A stretch of DNA of 64,000 nucleotides, taken from Flavobacterium turcicum. Its GTDB lineage: Bacteria > Bacteroidota > Bacteroidia > Flavobacteriales > Flavobacteriaceae. Of this stretch, positions 19,337 through 29,396 are shown piece after piece (the stretch's first letter is position 1; every line of letters begins with the position of its first letter). Location of the stretch: NCBI RefSeq assembly GCF_011365745.1, contig NZ_JAAOBY010000004.1, positions 189,735 to 253,734 on the forward strand, read 5' to 3'. The notes below the pieces were generated by a model that worked only from the letters and a program-made list of their open reading frames with translations, did no database searches and was not told the origin of the DNA. Position numbers and translations under genes: made by a program.

Positions 19337-20317
19337 ATGAGAACGATACAATTTAGAGAGGCGATTTGCGAGGCGATGAGCGAAGAAATGCGTCACGACG
19401 AGTCGATTTACTTAATGGGCGAGGAAGTTGCTGAATATAATGGTGCTTACAAAGCGTCTAAAGGAATGCTTGCTGAGTTTGGTGAAAAAAGAGTAATTGA
19501 TACTCCTATTGCTGAGTTAGGATTTTCAGGAATTGCAGTTGGATCAGCAATGAACGGCTGTAGACCAATTGTAGAATACATGACGTTTAACTTTTGTTTG
19601 GTAGGTATTGATCAAATTATCAATAACGCCGCAAAAATGCGTCAAATGAGTGGCGGGCAATTTAATGTGCCAATCGTTTTTCGTGGACCAACAGCTTCGG
19701 CAGGTCAACTAGGAGCGACACACTCTCAAGCTTTAGAAAACTGGTTTGCTAATACACCTGGATTAAAAGTAGTAGTTCCATCTACTGTTTATGATGCAAA
19801 AGGTTTGTTGAAAGCGGCTATTCGTGATAATGACCCAGTTATTTTTATGGAGTCAGAGCAGATGTATGGTGACAAAGGTGAAGTGCCAGATGGTGAATAT
19901 GTTATTCCGTTGGGAGTTGCTGATATCAAGCGTGAAGGTACTGATGTAACGATTGTTTCTTTTGGAAAAATTATCAAAGAAGCTCATATTGCTGCTGACG
20001 AATTGGCTAAAGAAGGAATTTCTTGTGAGATTATAGATTTAAGAACAGTACGTCCGATGGATTACGAGACGATTTTAACTTCGGTTAAAAAAACAAATCG
20101 TTTGGTGGTTCTTGAAGAGGCTTGGCCTTTTGCAAGTGTAGCATCGGAGATTACATATATTGTTCAAGAGCGCGCTTTTGATTTCTTAGACGCACCTATT
20201 CAACGTATCACAACGGCTGATACTCCTGCGCCTTACTCTCCGGTTTTATTAAAAGAATGGTTGCCTAATGCTGCAGATGTTGTGAAAGCAGTTAAAAAAG
20301 TTATGTACAAAAAATAA
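19337..20317 (+). CDS. pdhB: Pyruvate dehydrogenase E1 component subunit beta
   Basis: Beta subunit of the heterotetrameric E1 enzyme, which decarboxylates pyruvate with TPP and passes acetyl to lipoyl-E2. At 326 aa it has the transketolase pyrimidine-binding domain (1-175; GAYKASKGML, DTPIAELGF, GGQFNVPIVFRGP) and the transketolase C-terminal domain (FASVASEI). pdhA and the E2 gene are not adjacent in this window. A TATTTTTG box about 30 bases upstream of the ATG is a plausible promoter element. It could serve a branched-chain 2-oxoacid complex, but the sequence pattern fits pyruvate better. Confidence 0.93.
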   Translation: MRTIQFREAICEAMSEEMRHDESIYLMGEEVAEYNGAYKASKGMLAEFGEKRVIDTPIAELGFSGIAVGSAMNGCRPIVEYMTFNFCLVGIDQIINNAAKMRQMSGGQFNVPIVFRGPTASAGQLGATHSQALENWFANTPGLKVVVPSTVYDAKGLLKAAIRDNDPVIFMESEQMYGDKGEVPDGEYVIPLGVADIKREGTDVTIVSFGKIIKEAHIAADELAKEGISCEIIDLRTVRPMDYETILTSVKKTNRLVVLEEAWPFASVASEITYIVQERAFDFLDAPIQRITTADTPAPYSPVLLKEWLPNAADVVKAVKKVMYKK

Positions 20318-20403
20318 GCTATTACTAACGGGATTTGCCTATAAACTTTAACATGGCTTTGGGTAATGTCTTCGCTGCTAAAGGCTTAAATTAACTATAT
20401 TTG

Positions 20404-20442
20404 AAACTTCATCAATTGTTTAAGTTGGTGAAGTTTTTTTTT
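20404..20442 (+). terminator. Terminator after pdhB
   Basis: AAACTTCATCAA pairs with TTGGTGAAGTTT (one G-T pair) and is followed by eight or more T. It ends only nine bases before the next ATG, so it also insulates the following gene. Confidence 0.75.
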
Positions 20443-20450
20443 GATTGAGT

Positions 20451-22934
20451 ATGAAAAAGATTTTATTGTTGGTATTGGTTTTTATGGCTTTTTCAGCCGT
20501 GTCTTGGTCGCAAACCAAAGTGAGTGGTGTAGTAGTTGATAAGCAAAATCAACCTATTCCGTTTGCTAATGTAGTTTTCAAAGGCTCAAGTGAAGGTATC
20601 GTAACGAATGAAGATGGGAAGTTTTATTTAGAGTCGGCATCGAATTATTCTTTAATTGTAATATCGTCGGTGGGATTTTCTGAAAAAGAAATAACACTAG
20701 AAAAAGCAGTTACTTACAATTTTGTTATTCAACTTAAAGAAGCCGAAAGTTTAAATGAAGTGGTTGTTTTTACTGGTAAAACCTCGAAAAAGAACAACCC
20801 GGCACTCGATATTTTACGCAAAATTTGGGAACGCAAACGCAAGAATGGTTTGTACCAATTTGATCAGTACCAAATGGAGAAGTATGAAAAAGTAGAATTT
20901 GACATGAATTCTATTGATAGTGCTTTCATGAAAAGTAAAATTTTCAAAGGCATGGAGTTTATCTTCAACCAAGTAGATACTTCTCGCGTTACAGGAAAAA
21001 CCTATCTTCCAATTTTTATAAACGAGTCATTGGCTGATGTGTACGGAGACAATACAATCAAAAAAGTCAAAGAAAAAATGAAGGCTAATAAAACTTCTGG
21101 TTTTAATGGCAATCAGCAAATTTTGTCTTTCGTTAAGGATTTGTATTCTGATTATAATATTTACAACAACTACCTCACTTTTTTTGATAAGAGTTTTACA
21201 AGTCCACTTTCACGCACGGGTATTGATGTGTACAACTATGTGCTGAAAGACAGTGCGTACATTGACAAAAAATGGTGTTTTAATATTGTTTTTTACCCGC
21301 GTCGTAAAAACGAACTTACTTTTAAAGGTGATTTTTGGGTAAACGATTCTACGTATGCCATTAAAAAAATCAATATGGCAGTGACCAAAAGCGCCAACAT
21401 CAACTGGGTAAAAGATATTTATTTAGAGCAAGAGTTTGAAGTAGTGAGCGACTCGGTTTTTCTACTTACGAAGGATTATTTGATGTCGGACTTTGCGCTC
21501 AACAAAAAAGAAAATTCCAAAGGGGTTTATGGCAAACGAACTACCTATTTCAGGAACCATCAATTTAATAAACAACTGCCCCAAACTTTCTATAAAGAGG
21601 AGGTTAATTATCGGGATGACGAAGTTTATAACAAATCCGATGAATATTGGGATGAAAACCGCTTCGAGAATTTAAGTAAAGACGAGTTGGGTGTTTACAA
21701 AATGCTCGACACTTTGCAAACCGTCAAGAAATTCAGACGACTCTACAGTTTAGTATCCATATTAGGTAGTGGCTATGTCGAGTTCAAGAACTTCGATTTT
21801 GGTCCAGTATTTTCTAGTTTCGGGTACAATGAAGTCGAAGGCGTGCGCTTGCGTGCTGGTGGTCGAACGTATTTTGGTCCTAACGATCCATGGCGCTTGC
21901 AGGCGTATACTGCCTATGGTTTTGATGATAACAAAGTAAAATACGGTTTATCAGGAAAATGGATGGTCGACAAAAAAAATCGTTTAATTATATCCGGTGG
22001 AAATCGTCGCGATATTGAACAAATAGGCGCCAGTTTAACTACAACCAATGATGTTTTGGGTAGAAGTTTTGCGTCATCGGCTGTTTTTTCTTCAGGAAGT
22101 AATGGTAAGTTGACCAATATTAACTTAACGAACCTCGCTGTAGAGATAGAGCCGGTTAAGAATTTAGTTTTTCAAGCAGGTGTTTCGTACCGAACATTAG
22201 AGTCGGCTTCGCCAACTTTTAGTTTGGATTATTTTACAGATGCTGCCAACCAAATTACCAAAAGTGACGTCAAACAATCCGAAGCCAATCTTCAAATTGA
22301 GTTTTCACCAAAACGTAAAACAATTGGTTTTGGGGTAGAGCGAGATGTAGTTGATAGTCCGTACAGCCGTTTCTTTGTCAATTACAGCCATGGTTTCAAA
22401 GGCTTGTTGGATAGCGATTTTCAATACGATAAATTGCAATTGTACTTCAAGCAGCCTATTGTGATCGGGCCATTGGGGCGCACCAATTTAATCATGGAAG
22501 TCGGTAAAACTTTTGGTAAAGTGCCACTCGGCTTACTCAGTGTAATTCCAGGAAACCAAACCTATTTCACCATTGAAAATACTTTTAGCAACCTTAATTT
22601 TTACGAGTTTGTTTCAGATGAGTACATGACTTTGCAATGGAATCACAACTTTAACGGACGTATTTTTGCCAGAATTCCGTTCATGCGAAAACTCAACTGG
22701 AGAGAAATTATCGCCGTTCGTGGAGTTTACGGTTCGGTTTCTGATCAAAACAGAGCTATCAATGCTTCGGGCTTGGTTTACAACGCTCCAGAACGAGGCT
22801 ATTGGGAATATAGTGCTGGAATTGGAAATATTTTCAAGGTATTCCGCATCGATTTTGCATGGCGGGGTAATTATCTCAATACGCCAGATACCAACCGATT
22901 TACCATTAAAGGCGCTTTCGGTTTTAACTTTTAG
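20451..22934 (+). CDS. DUF5686 outer membrane protein with carboxypeptidase-like regulatory domain
   Basis: 827 aa. A signal peptide (about 1-21, VSWSQ) is followed by a CarboxypepD_reg-like Ig domain (about 22-105, VSGVVVDKQNQPIPFANV) and then a long DUF5686 region predicted as an outer-membrane barrel ending in FTIKGAFGFNF. This architecture is common in Bacteroidota; the function is unknown. I use the ATG at 20451; a TTG two codons upstream is less likely. A terminator hairpin lies immediately upstream and repeat copy B immediately downstream. Confidence 0.88.
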   Translation: MKKILLLVLVFMAFSAVSWSQTKVSGVVVDKQNQPIPFANVVFKGSSEGIVTNEDGKFYLESASNYSLIVISSVGFSEKEITLEKAVTYNFVIQLKEAESLNEVVVFTGKTSKKNNPALDILRKIWERKRKNGLYQFDQYQMEKYEKVEFDMNSIDSAFMKSKIFKGMEFIFNQVDTSRVTGKTYLPIFINESLADVYGDNTIKKVKEKMKANKTSGFNGNQQILSFVKDLYSDYNIYNNYLTFFDKSFTSPLSRTGIDVYNYVLKDSAYIDKKWCFNIVFYPRRKNELTFKGDFWVNDSTYAIKKINMAVTKSANINWVKDIYLEQEFEVVSDSVFLLTKDYLMSDFALNKKENSKGVYGKRTTYFRNHQFNKQLPQTFYKEEVNYRDDEVYNKSDEYWDENRFENLSKDELGVYKMLDTLQTVKKFRRLYSLVSILGSGYVEFKNFDFGPVFSSFGYNEVEGVRLRAGGRTYFGPNDPWRLQAYTAYGFDDNKVKYGLSGKWMVDKKNRLIISGGNRRDIEQIGASLTTTNDVLGRSFASSAVFSSGSNGKLTNINLTNLAVEIEPVKNLVFQAGVSYRTLESASPTFSLDYFTDAANQITKSDVKQSEANLQIEFSPKRKTIGFGVERDVVDSPYSRFFVNYSHGFKGLLDSDFQYDKLQLYFKQPIVIGPLGRTNLIMEVGKTFGKVPLGLLSVIPGNQTYFTIENTFSNLNFYEFVSDEYMTLQWNHNFNGRIFARIPFMRKLNWREIIAVRGVYGSVSDQNRAINASGLVYNAPERGYWEYSAGIGNIFKVFRIDFAWRGNYLNTPDTNRFTIKGAFGFNF

Positions 22935-23016
22935 GAGCTAATCCGGCTGTACATTATATCTTTTTTGTGGGCAAAAAAAGCCCACAAAAAAGGATGCCAT
23001 TTCCATCCGGGCTAGA
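22935..23016 (-). repeat. Intergenic hairpin repeat, copy B (reverse orientation)
   Basis: On the minus strand it reads TAGCCCGGATGGAAATGGCA, the stem CTTTTTTGTGGGC / GCCCACAAAAAAG, GATATAATGTACAGCCGGA and AGCTCC. It starts one base after the DUF5686 stop and ends about 11 bases before the next ATG. Confidence 0.88.
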
Positions 23017-23027
23017 ACGCGAGTACA

Positions 23028-23636
23028 ATGAAAACAGCATTTGAATTTCTAACACAAAAAGATCCTATTTTTCAATCCATAATTGATAAATACGGTTTGC
23101 CTGAACGGCCATCAAGACCTCAAGGTTTTGAGACTTTGGTGTTATTGTTATTAGAACAACAAGTGTCAATTGCATCTGCCAAAGCTACTTTTTTGCGTCT
23201 GCGCGAACACGTAGGGCAATTTCACCCCAGTATTTTAATTCCCATTTCTGAGGAGCAATACCGAGCTTTGGGCGTAAGCCGACAAAAAGCTAGTTACATC
23301 AAGGCTTTGGCCACAGCCATTGAAAACCAAGAGTTGCAACTTGAAACATTACCTCATAAAAGTGCAGAGCAAGTACGCCACGAATTACTTAAAGTAAAAG
23401 GAATTGGTAATTGGACCACTGATATTTACCTGATGTTTTGCTTGCAAGCCCCGGATTTATTGCCCTTGGGTGATGTTGCCGTAGTGCGAACCATTCAAGA
23501 ATTATGGCAGTTGGAGCGCAAAGAAGAAATGGTAGAATTGGCTACGCAATGGAGTCCTTATCGCTCTTTTGCTACCTATTTGCTCTGGCATTACTACCTA
23601 AACAAGCGCAACCGAACAATTACCTATCAGTATTAA
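23028..23636 (+). CDS. DNA-3-methyladenine glycosylase (HhH-GPD, AlkA-like)
   Basis: A 202-aa base-excision repair glycosylase of the HhH-GPD superfamily that removes alkylated purines. The helix-hairpin-helix is LKVKGIGNWTTDIYL (about residues 122-136) and the catalytic Asp follows in LPLGDVAVVRT (about 145-155). There are no C-terminal iron-sulfur cysteines, unlike EndoIII/MutY. It is shorter than E. coli AlkA because it lacks the N-terminal TBP-like domain. It starts just after repeat B. Confidence 0.88.
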   Translation: MKTAFEFLTQKDPIFQSIIDKYGLPERPSRPQGFETLVLLLLEQQVSIASAKATFLRLREHVGQFHPSILIPISEEQYRALGVSRQKASYIKALATAIENQELQLETLPHKSAEQVRHELLKVKGIGNWTTDIYLMFCLQAPDLLPLGDVAVVRTIQELWQLERKEEMVELATQWSPYRSFATYLLWHYYLNKRNRTITYQY

Positions 23637-23677
23637 ATTTTTTATGCGTTTAATTTACAGTTAGCTAGGTTTTTTTA

Positions 23678-23707
23678 TTGCAAAAACGCAGCGTTTGATT
23701 ACTTTTG
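23678..23707 (+). promoter_or_regulatory. Bacteroidota-type promoter of ppa
   Basis: TTG, a 19-base spacer, then TACTTTTG: an exact match to the TTG-N19-TAnnTTTG pattern, about 30 bases ahead of the ppa start. Confidence 0.75.
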
Positions 23708-23736
23708 CACCATAATTTATAGATAAGAAAAATAAA

Positions 23737-24267
23737 ATGACTGCAGACAAAGTAACGACTTTCGATGTTTTAATCGAAATACCAAGAGGAAGTAGAAATA
23801 AATACGAATATGATTTCGAAATAAAAAGAATGCGTTTTGATAGAATGTTGTTCTCTTCAATGATGTATCCTGCTGATTACGGATTTATTCCTGAAACTTT
23901 AGCATTAGATGGTGACCCATTAGATGTATTGGTTTTGGTAAACGAGCCAACTTTTCCTGGTTGCGTAATGGAAGTAAAGCCAATTGGAGTTTTTCATATG
24001 GCGGATGACAAAGGACCAGACGAAAAAGTAATTTGTGTACCGGTTTCTGATCCAATCTGGAATTCATTAGAAAACCTTTCTGATATCAATCCTCACTTAT
24101 TAAAAGAAATCGAGCACTTCTTTCAAGTGTACAAAGATCTTGAAAACAAAAAAGTAGATGTTGAAGGTTGGGGAGATGTAAATGAAGCATACGCAATCAT
24201 CAAAGAATGTACAGAACGCTTTAATGCTATCGAAAACAAACCAGAAGGTTTATTTAGTATTAAGTAA
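23737..24267 (+). CDS. ppa: Inorganic pyrophosphatase (family I, soluble)
   Basis: Mg-dependent cytoplasmic hydrolysis of pyrophosphate, 176 aa. The family signature DGDPLDVLVL (about residues 61-70) carries the metal-binding aspartates, with IEIPRGSRNKYEYD and YPADYGFIPET ahead of it. It has its own promoter and terminator and sits directly upstream of the membrane pyrophosphatase, so soluble and ion-pumping pyrophosphate disposal are neighbours. Confidence 0.97.
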   Translation: MTADKVTTFDVLIEIPRGSRNKYEYDFEIKRMRFDRMLFSSMMYPADYGFIPETLALDGDPLDVLVLVNEPTFPGCVMEVKPIGVFHMADDKGPDEKVICVPVSDPIWNSLENLSDINPHLLKEIEHFFQVYKDLENKKVDVEGWGDVNEAYAIIKECTERFNAIENKPEGLFSIK

Positions 24268-24289
24268 TAATTTAGCATAATAATTGTAA

Positions 24290-24326
24290 AAAAAGCAATA
24301 TTCCGTTTGGAGTATTGCTTTTTTGC
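24290..24326 (+). terminator. Terminator after ppa
   Basis: AAAAAGCAATA / TATTGCTTTTTT stem with T run, between ppa and hppA. Confidence 0.85.
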
Positions 24327-24377
24327 TTAAATTCGTTTGGTTACACCATAATTATTAACTAAAACCAAACCAGAATT

Positions 24378-26924
24378 ATGAATACAATTATGATTTACTT
24401 GCCAATTGCCATGGCATTTATTGGACTGGCGTTTATGATTACAAAAAGAGCATGGGTTTTAAAACAAGACCCCGGCGACGGAAAGATGAAGGAGATTTCA
24501 GATTACATTTACGAAGGTGCTTTGGCCTTTCTCAAAGCGGAATATCGCTTACTTAGTTTTTTTGTTATTGGAGCTAGTATTGTTTTGGCAGGTGTTTCGT
24601 TTATTGTTCCTACTACGCACATCTTAATTGTAGTAGCTTTTATTTTTGGTGCTTTTTTTTCAGCCCTTGCGGGAAATATGGGAATGAAAATAGCCACCAA
24701 AACCAATGTTAGAACCACGCAGGCTGCTCGTACGAGTTTGCCGCAAGCTTTAAAAGTTTCTTTTGGTGGTGGGACTGTAATGGGACTTGGTGTTGCAGGT
24801 CTTGCAGTTTTAGGTTTGACTACCTTTTTTATATTTTTCTTTCACTTTTTTATGAACGGCGTTTGGACTACGACCGAAGACATGACTATTGTTTTAGAAA
24901 CTTTAGCAGGTTTTTCTCTTGGTGCAGAATCAATAGCATTATTTGCAAGAGTTGGTGGCGGAATTTATACCAAAGCGGCTGATGTAGGTGCTGATTTAGT
25001 AGGCAAGGTAGAAGCTGGTATTCCAGAAGATGATCCTCGAAATCCAGCTACAATTGCAGATAACGTAGGAGACAATGTAGGTGATGTTGCCGGTATGGGA
25101 GCGGATTTATTTGGTTCGTATGTAGCCACGGTTTTGGCAGCAATGGTTCTTGGGAATTATGTAATCAAAGATATGGGCGGAAGTATTCAAGATGCTTTTG
25201 GCGGAATTGGACCTATTTTATTACCAATGGCAATTGCCGGTTTTGGAATTTTATTTTCGATAATCGGAACCATGTTAGTGAAAATCACCGATGACAATGC
25301 AAAAGAAGCACAAGTACAAAAGGCCTTGAATATTGGTAATTGGGTTTCGATAGGTTTGACTTTAGTAGCTTGTTACTTTCTCGTAAAATACATGTTACCT
25401 GAAACCATGAAAATGGATTTCTTCGGAGAAGGAACAAAAGAAATTTCATCTATGCGTGTTTTTTACGCAACAATTGTAGGTTTGGTTGTAGGTGCGTTTA
25501 TATCATCGGTTACTGAATATTATACGGGATTGGGTACAAAACCGGTTATGGCTATTGTACAAAAATCAAGTACGGGAGCGGGTACAAACGTAATTGCTGG
25601 ATTAGCAACGGGAATGATTTCAACTTTCCCTACAGTTTTATTATTTGCAGCAGCGATTTGGACTTCTTATGCTTTAGCAGGATTTTATGGAGTGGCTTTG
25701 GCAGCATCAGCAATGATGGCAACCACAGCGATGCAATTAGCAATAGATGCTTTTGGACCTATATCTGATAATGCGGGTGGAATTGCAGAAATGAGTGAAC
25801 TACCTAAAGAAGTGCGCACTAGAACCGACATTTTAGATTCTGTAGGGAATACAACAGCAGCAACTGGGAAAGGATTTGCCATTGCTTCGGCAGCATTGAC
25901 ATCACTAGCATTATTTGCAGCTTATGTAACCTTTACAGGAATCGACGGAATCAATATTTTTAAAGCGCCAGTATTGGCCATGTTGTTTGTTGGTGGAATG
26001 ATTCCTGTTGTCTTCTCTGCGCTAGCTATGAATTCAGTGGGGAAAGCTGCTATGGATATGGTGTATGAAGTACGTCGTCAGTTCAGAGAAATTCCTGGAA
26101 TTATGGAAGGAACTGCAAAACCGGAATATGCGAAATGTGTTGATATTTCGACAAAGGCCGCTTTGCGCGAAATGATGTTGCCAGGAATTTTGACTATTGG
26201 TTTCCCAATTGCGATTGTTTTACTTGGTAAGTTGGTTTATGCGGACAACAACCAACTCATTGCCGAAATGCTAGGAGGATACATGGCTGGAGTTACAGTT
26301 TCGGGTGTGTTGTGGGCTGTTTTCCAAAACAATGCTGGTGGCGCTTGGGATAATGCTAAAAAGTCATTCGAAGCGGGTGTGATGATTAATGGCGAAATGA
26401 CTTATAAAGGTTCTGATGCGCACAAAGCAGCGGTTACCGGTGATACTGTTGGTGATCCTTTCAAAGACACTTCGGGACCTTCTATGAATATTTTGATTAA
26501 ATTGACTTGTTTAATAGGTTTGGTGATTGCTCCAATTTTAGGAAATGGTCATTCCGATAGTGCAGCGGCTTCTTGTTGTGCTAAAATGGATACAACAGAA
26601 ATGGTTTGCAAGATGGGCAAATGCGATCCCGAAAAAATGGCGAACATGACTAAAGACGAATGTGCAGCCATGTGTAAAAAGAATGGTTGCTCAGAAGAAT
26701 GTACTCAAAAATGCTTATCAATGTATGATGCAGCTGGAAAGTACACTGGCGGTGGTACGAAAACAGTTTCAATGACATCATCAAAAGATTTGCTCATAGA
26801 GCTATCTAATGAAAATGGAAAGACTAAAGCGACCGTCACAATGACCGAGAATGGCAAAACGACAAAACAAACTTTTGAAGGCACCGATGCCGAGGTACAA
26901 GCCAAAATTGATTCTTTAAAATAA
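24378..26924 (+). CDS. hppA: Membrane-bound ion-pumping pyrophosphatase with Cys-rich tail
   Basis: An 848-aa, 16-helix pyrophosphatase coupling PPi hydrolysis to H+ or Na+ export. Substrate motifs include [20 protein letters not shown] (about 201-220) and [25 protein letters not shown] has Ala/Thr where K+-independent enzymes have Lys, so it is the K+-dependent, often Na+-pumping class (inference). The core ends at about residue 722. A roughly 125-residue tail follows, with nine Cys in about 50 residues and then a small charged domain. Both termini of this family face outside the cytoplasm. Confidence 0.95.
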   Translation: MNTIMIYLPIAMAFIGLAFMITKRAWVLKQDPGDGKMKEISDYIYEGALAFLKAEYRLLSFFVIGASIVLAGVSFIVPTTHILIVVAFIFGAFFSALAGNMGMKIATKTNVRTTQAARTSLPQALKVSFGGGTVMGLGVAGLAVLGLTTFFIFFFHFFMNGVWTTTEDMTIVLETLAGFSLGAESIALFARVGGGIYTKAADVGADLVGKVEAGIPEDDPRNPATIADNVGDNVGDVAGMGADLFGSYVATVLAAMVLGNYVIKDMGGSIQDAFGGIGPILLPMAIAGFGILFSIIGTMLVKITDDNAKEAQVQKALNIGNWVSIGLTLVACYFLVKYMLPETMKMDFFGEGTKEISSMRVFYATIVGLVVGAFISSVTEYYTGLGTKPVMAIVQKSSTGAGTNVIAGLATGMISTFPTVLLFAAAIWTSYALAGFYGVALAASAMMATTAMQLAIDAFGPISDNAGGIAEMSELPKEVRTRTDILDSVGNTTAATGKGFAIASAALTSLALFAAYVTFTGIDGINIFKAPVLAMLFVGGMIPVVFSALAMNSVGKAAMDMVYEVRRQFREIPGIMEGTAKPEYAKCVDISTKAALREMMLPGILTIGFPIAIVLLGKLVYADNNQLIAEMLGGYMAGVTVSGVLWAVFQNNAGGAWDNAKKSFEAGVMINGEMTYKGSDAHKAAVTGDTVGDPFKDTSGPSMNILIKLTCLIGLVIAPILGNGHSDSAAASCCAKMDTTEMVCKMGKCDPEKMANMTKDECAAMCKKNGCSEECTQKCLSMYDAAGKYTGGGTKTVSMTSSKDLLIELSNENGKTKATVTMTENGKTTKQTFEGTDAEVQAKIDSLK

Positions 26925-26945
26925 TAGGAATACTATTAAATAAAG

Positions 26946-26976
26946 AAATGCCTTTCCATCGAAAGGCATTTTTTGC
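26946..26976 (+). terminator. Terminator after hppA
   Basis: AAATGCCTTTC / GAAAGGCATTT stem with a four-base loop, then a T run. Confidence 0.88.
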
Positions 26977-27117
26977 GTTATAGAAGTACTGTTTTTAAGC
27001 CTCAATTACTAAATCCTTTAATTGTGTAACAATCCTAAAAAATGGTGTAATGCATTCTTTGAAGTACCGCTTTATCTTTGTAAAAGACTTGTAGGTCAAC
27101 TAAAAAAAACGTGTACT

Positions 27118-27585
27118 ATGGAACCAAAAATCGGAATTACAAAAAAAGAATTAGACGAAAGCATCTCTTATCTAACTACTATATTGGCCAATCAGATGGT
27201 GCTTTATACCAAAACAAGACAATTTCACTGGAACGTTTCTGGAAACAGTTTCATGGAATTACACAAACTTTTTGAAGCGCAATATACTGCTCTCGAACAA
27301 GAAATTGATGCAACTGCAGAACGTATCAGTAAACTAGGAGGCAGAGCAATCGGAACGATGAAAGAGTTTATTGAGCAATCTGTTCTTAAAGAAAATAGTA
27401 CTGATTTGCAGCAAAAAGACATGCTTAAAGAATTGCTAATTGATCATGAAACCGTATTGAAACAATTGCGAAAATTCATCAAAAGTCTTGATGAAACGGA
27501 TGATTTTGGTACTGCTGATTTTGTAATAGGTCTTTTGCAAAAGCACGAAGATAAATCTTGGATGTTGCGCAAGTACATTAACTAG
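27118..27585 (+). CDS. dps: Dps family DNA-binding ferritin-like protein
   Basis: 155 aa. Dodecameric mini-ferritin that oxidises Fe(II) with H2O2 and protects DNA. Inter-subunit ferroxidase residues lie in RQFHWNVSGNSFMELHKLFE and EQEIDATAERISKLGG. I start at the ATG at 27118 (MEPKIGITKKELDE), preceded by the A-rich leader usual here; a longer frame from 27022 begins with a non-ATG codon and adds unrelated residues. A TATCTTTG box at 27073-27080 is a likely -7 element. csbD follows, consistent with a stress-response cluster. Confidence 0.95.
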   Translation: MEPKIGITKKELDESISYLTTILANQMVLYTKTRQFHWNVSGNSFMELHKLFEAQYTALEQEIDATAERISKLGGRAIGTMKEFIEQSVLKENSTDLQQKDMLKELLIDHETVLKQLRKFIKSLDETDDFGTADFVIGLLQKHEDKSWMLRKYIN

Positions 27586-27616
27586 AACACTATTATTAAT
27601 TCAAAACTATAACACT

Positions 27617-27808
27617 ATGAACACTACAGAGCTAAAAGGAAATTGGAACGAGTTAAAAGGAAAATTAAAACAAAAATACGCTGATCTTACAGATGACGAC
27701 TTGTTGTACGAAGAAGGTAAAGAAGACGAATTGTTTGGCCGTTTGCAACAAAAAATTGGGCAAACCAAAGAGCAAATTACCAAATGGTACAATGAAGAAC
27801 TAAAGTAA
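27617..27808 (+). CDS. CsbD family stress protein
   Basis: A 63-aa CsbD-like protein: it begins with the family pattern LKGNWNELKGKLKQKYADLT and ends with KIGQTKEQITKWYNEELK. Proteins of this family are induced by general stress; the molecular role is unknown. It is 31 bases after dps, probably on the same transcript, and is closed by a strong terminator. An overlapping reverse ORF is its shadow. Confidence 0.9.
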   Translation: MNTTELKGNWNELKGKLKQKYADLTDDDLLYEEGKEDELFGRLQQKIGQTKEQITKWYNEELK

Positions 27809-27836
27809 AAATAAAAAATTGGTTTGGTTTGGTTGA

Positions 27837-27878
27837 CAAAGCGCCGCTTCTTGAATTAGAAGCGGCGCTTTTATTTTT
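27837..27878. terminator. Bidirectional GC-rich terminator
   Basis: AAAGCGCCGCTTCT / AGAAGCGGCGCTTT, a 14-bp perfect stem between convergent csbD and the deoxynucleoside kinase gene. Confidence 0.9.
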
Positions 27879-28491
27879 AGAATAACCCATTTAATTCTGC
27901 ATCAATTCTGTTGAAGATGTTTCCTAAATCTTCGGGATTGTCTACAAAGTTGATGTTGTCTACATCAATAATTAATAAGTTTCCTTTATCATACGTTTGA
28001 ATCCAGCCTTCGTAGCGTTCGTTCAAGCGACTCAAATATTCTATAGAAATTGAATTTTCGTATTCACGACCTCGTTTGTGAATTTGTCCCACTAAATTTG
28101 GAATGGAGCTACGCAAATAGATCAATAAATCAGGCGCCTTTACCGTTGATTCCATCAATTCAAATAAAGAAGTATAGTTTTGAAAATCACGATTGGTCAT
28201 CAAACCCATGGCATATAAATTGGGTGCAAAAATGTGAGCATCCTCATAAATGGTTCTGTCCTGAATAATTTTTTTACCGCTTTCGCGAATTTGCATTACT
28301 TGACGAAAACGACTGTTCAAGAAATAGATTTGTAAATTAAACGACCAACGTTCCATTTGATGGTAAAAATCATCTAAGTACGGATTGTCAACTACATCTT
28401 CAAAATGAGGTTCCCACTTAAATTGTTTGGCCAGTAATCGTGTTAAGGTTGTTTTTCCTGAGCCTATATTTCCTGCTATTGCTATGTGCAT
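27877..28491 (-). CDS. Deoxynucleoside kinase
   Basis: A 204-aa dNK-type kinase that phosphorylates deoxynucleosides for salvage. The P-loop GNIGSGKTTL (about residues 6-15), the EDVVDNPYLDDFY region, the QDRTIYEDAHIF (DR-type) motif and the LID arginines (RGREYEN) are present. Base specificity (dA/dG versus dC) is not decidable here. Its ATG overlaps the stop of the upstream gene by one base, so translation may be coupled. Confidence 0.92.
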   Translation of the reverse strand: MHIAIAGNIGSGKTTLTRLLAKQFKWEPHFEDVVDNPYLDDFYHQMERWSFNLQIYFLNSRFRQVMQIRESGKKIIQDRTIYEDAHIFAPNLYAMGLMTNRDFQNYTSLFELMESTVKAPDLLIYLRSSIPNLVGQIHKRGREYENSISIEYLSRLNERYEGWIQTYDKGNLLIIDVDNINFVDNPEDLGNIFNRIDAELNGLF

Positions 28492-29282
28492 TATGGTATT
28501 ATGATTTTATAATTGCTAATTCCTGATGTTGTAAAAATAGATAAAATTTGGTCCTTGTAATATATTTTTACAAACGTTTTTTCAGAAATTTCTAGGGTTG
28601 TGTTTTGCTGTTTTTTTAAATCAGTAAATATTACTTTGCCATCTTTGGCATAAATATATTGGTATGAATTTATTAACGCGAGATAATCAAAATCAGGTAT
28701 GATTCCTATTGATGTAACGGCTCCAAACAAATCACAACTGAACCAATTATTTTTGGTATCCAGCCAATAAAAAGTATTAAAGTCCGAGCTGTAAAATTTA
28801 ATACGATCCACAAATGGCACCGCGAGTGTTTTAAAAGTGTTTTTTAAATAATCAAACAAGCCCAATTGCTGCGTATTGCTATCAAAAACCCAAAGCTGAT
28901 TTTGTGCTGCAAGACCCGCAGCAGTTGTTACAATAGGGAAGACGTTTTCGGAGAAGTTAATTTTTTGAGTTTCATTCAACTGATTGTCTAAAGTAACAAC
29001 CGTATTGAAGTCTTCGTAAAACAGTACTAATTTCAATGGATTTTGCAAATCGACATCACTAATTTTTCCCAGCGCAATATTGCTGTAATTGTAATATTCA
29101 GCTTTCTTTTTTTTAGAAAGCACATTGTTTTTTATGTAATATAGGTAACCTAGAGAATCGTATCCTAGAAATTCATCAGCATCCAATTCAACAGTGTTCA
29201 ATTTGTTGATTGTTGGATTTTGATTTTGGCAAAAACCAATTGTAGCCCAGCAAAATAGGATCAAAAAAACTAATTTTTTCAT
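28491..29282 (-). CDS. Exported hypothetical protein of Bacteroidota
   Basis: 263 aa with a signal peptide (about 1-18, CWATIGFCQ). The body has repeated short beta-rich segments such as YYIKNN, LWVFDSNTQQLGLFDY and YWLDTKNNW, which look like a small propeller. I do not recognise a named family. It overlaps the start of the kinase gene by one base (TAATG), so the two are cotranscribed. Function unknown. Confidence 0.75.
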   Translation of the reverse strand: MKKLVFLILFCWATIGFCQNQNPTINKLNTVELDADEFLGYDSLGYLYYIKNNVLSKKKKAEYYNYSNIALGKISDVDLQNPLKLVLFYEDFNTVVTLDNQLNETQKINFSENVFPIVTTAAGLAAQNQLWVFDSNTQQLGLFDYLKNTFKTLAVPFVDRIKFYSSDFNTFYWLDTKNNWFSCDLFGAVTSIGIIPDFDYLALINSYQYIYAKDGKVIFTDLKKQQNTTLEISEKTFVKIYYKDQILSIFTTSGISNYKIIIP

Positions 29283-29396
29283 AAAGGTAAAAGTACGATT
29301 AAACCAAAGTTGGTATTAATTGTCTTAGTATTTATTTAACATTATCATTGTAACAAAAATAGTATTTTTCACTCTTATCTATTAAAAACCATCAAA

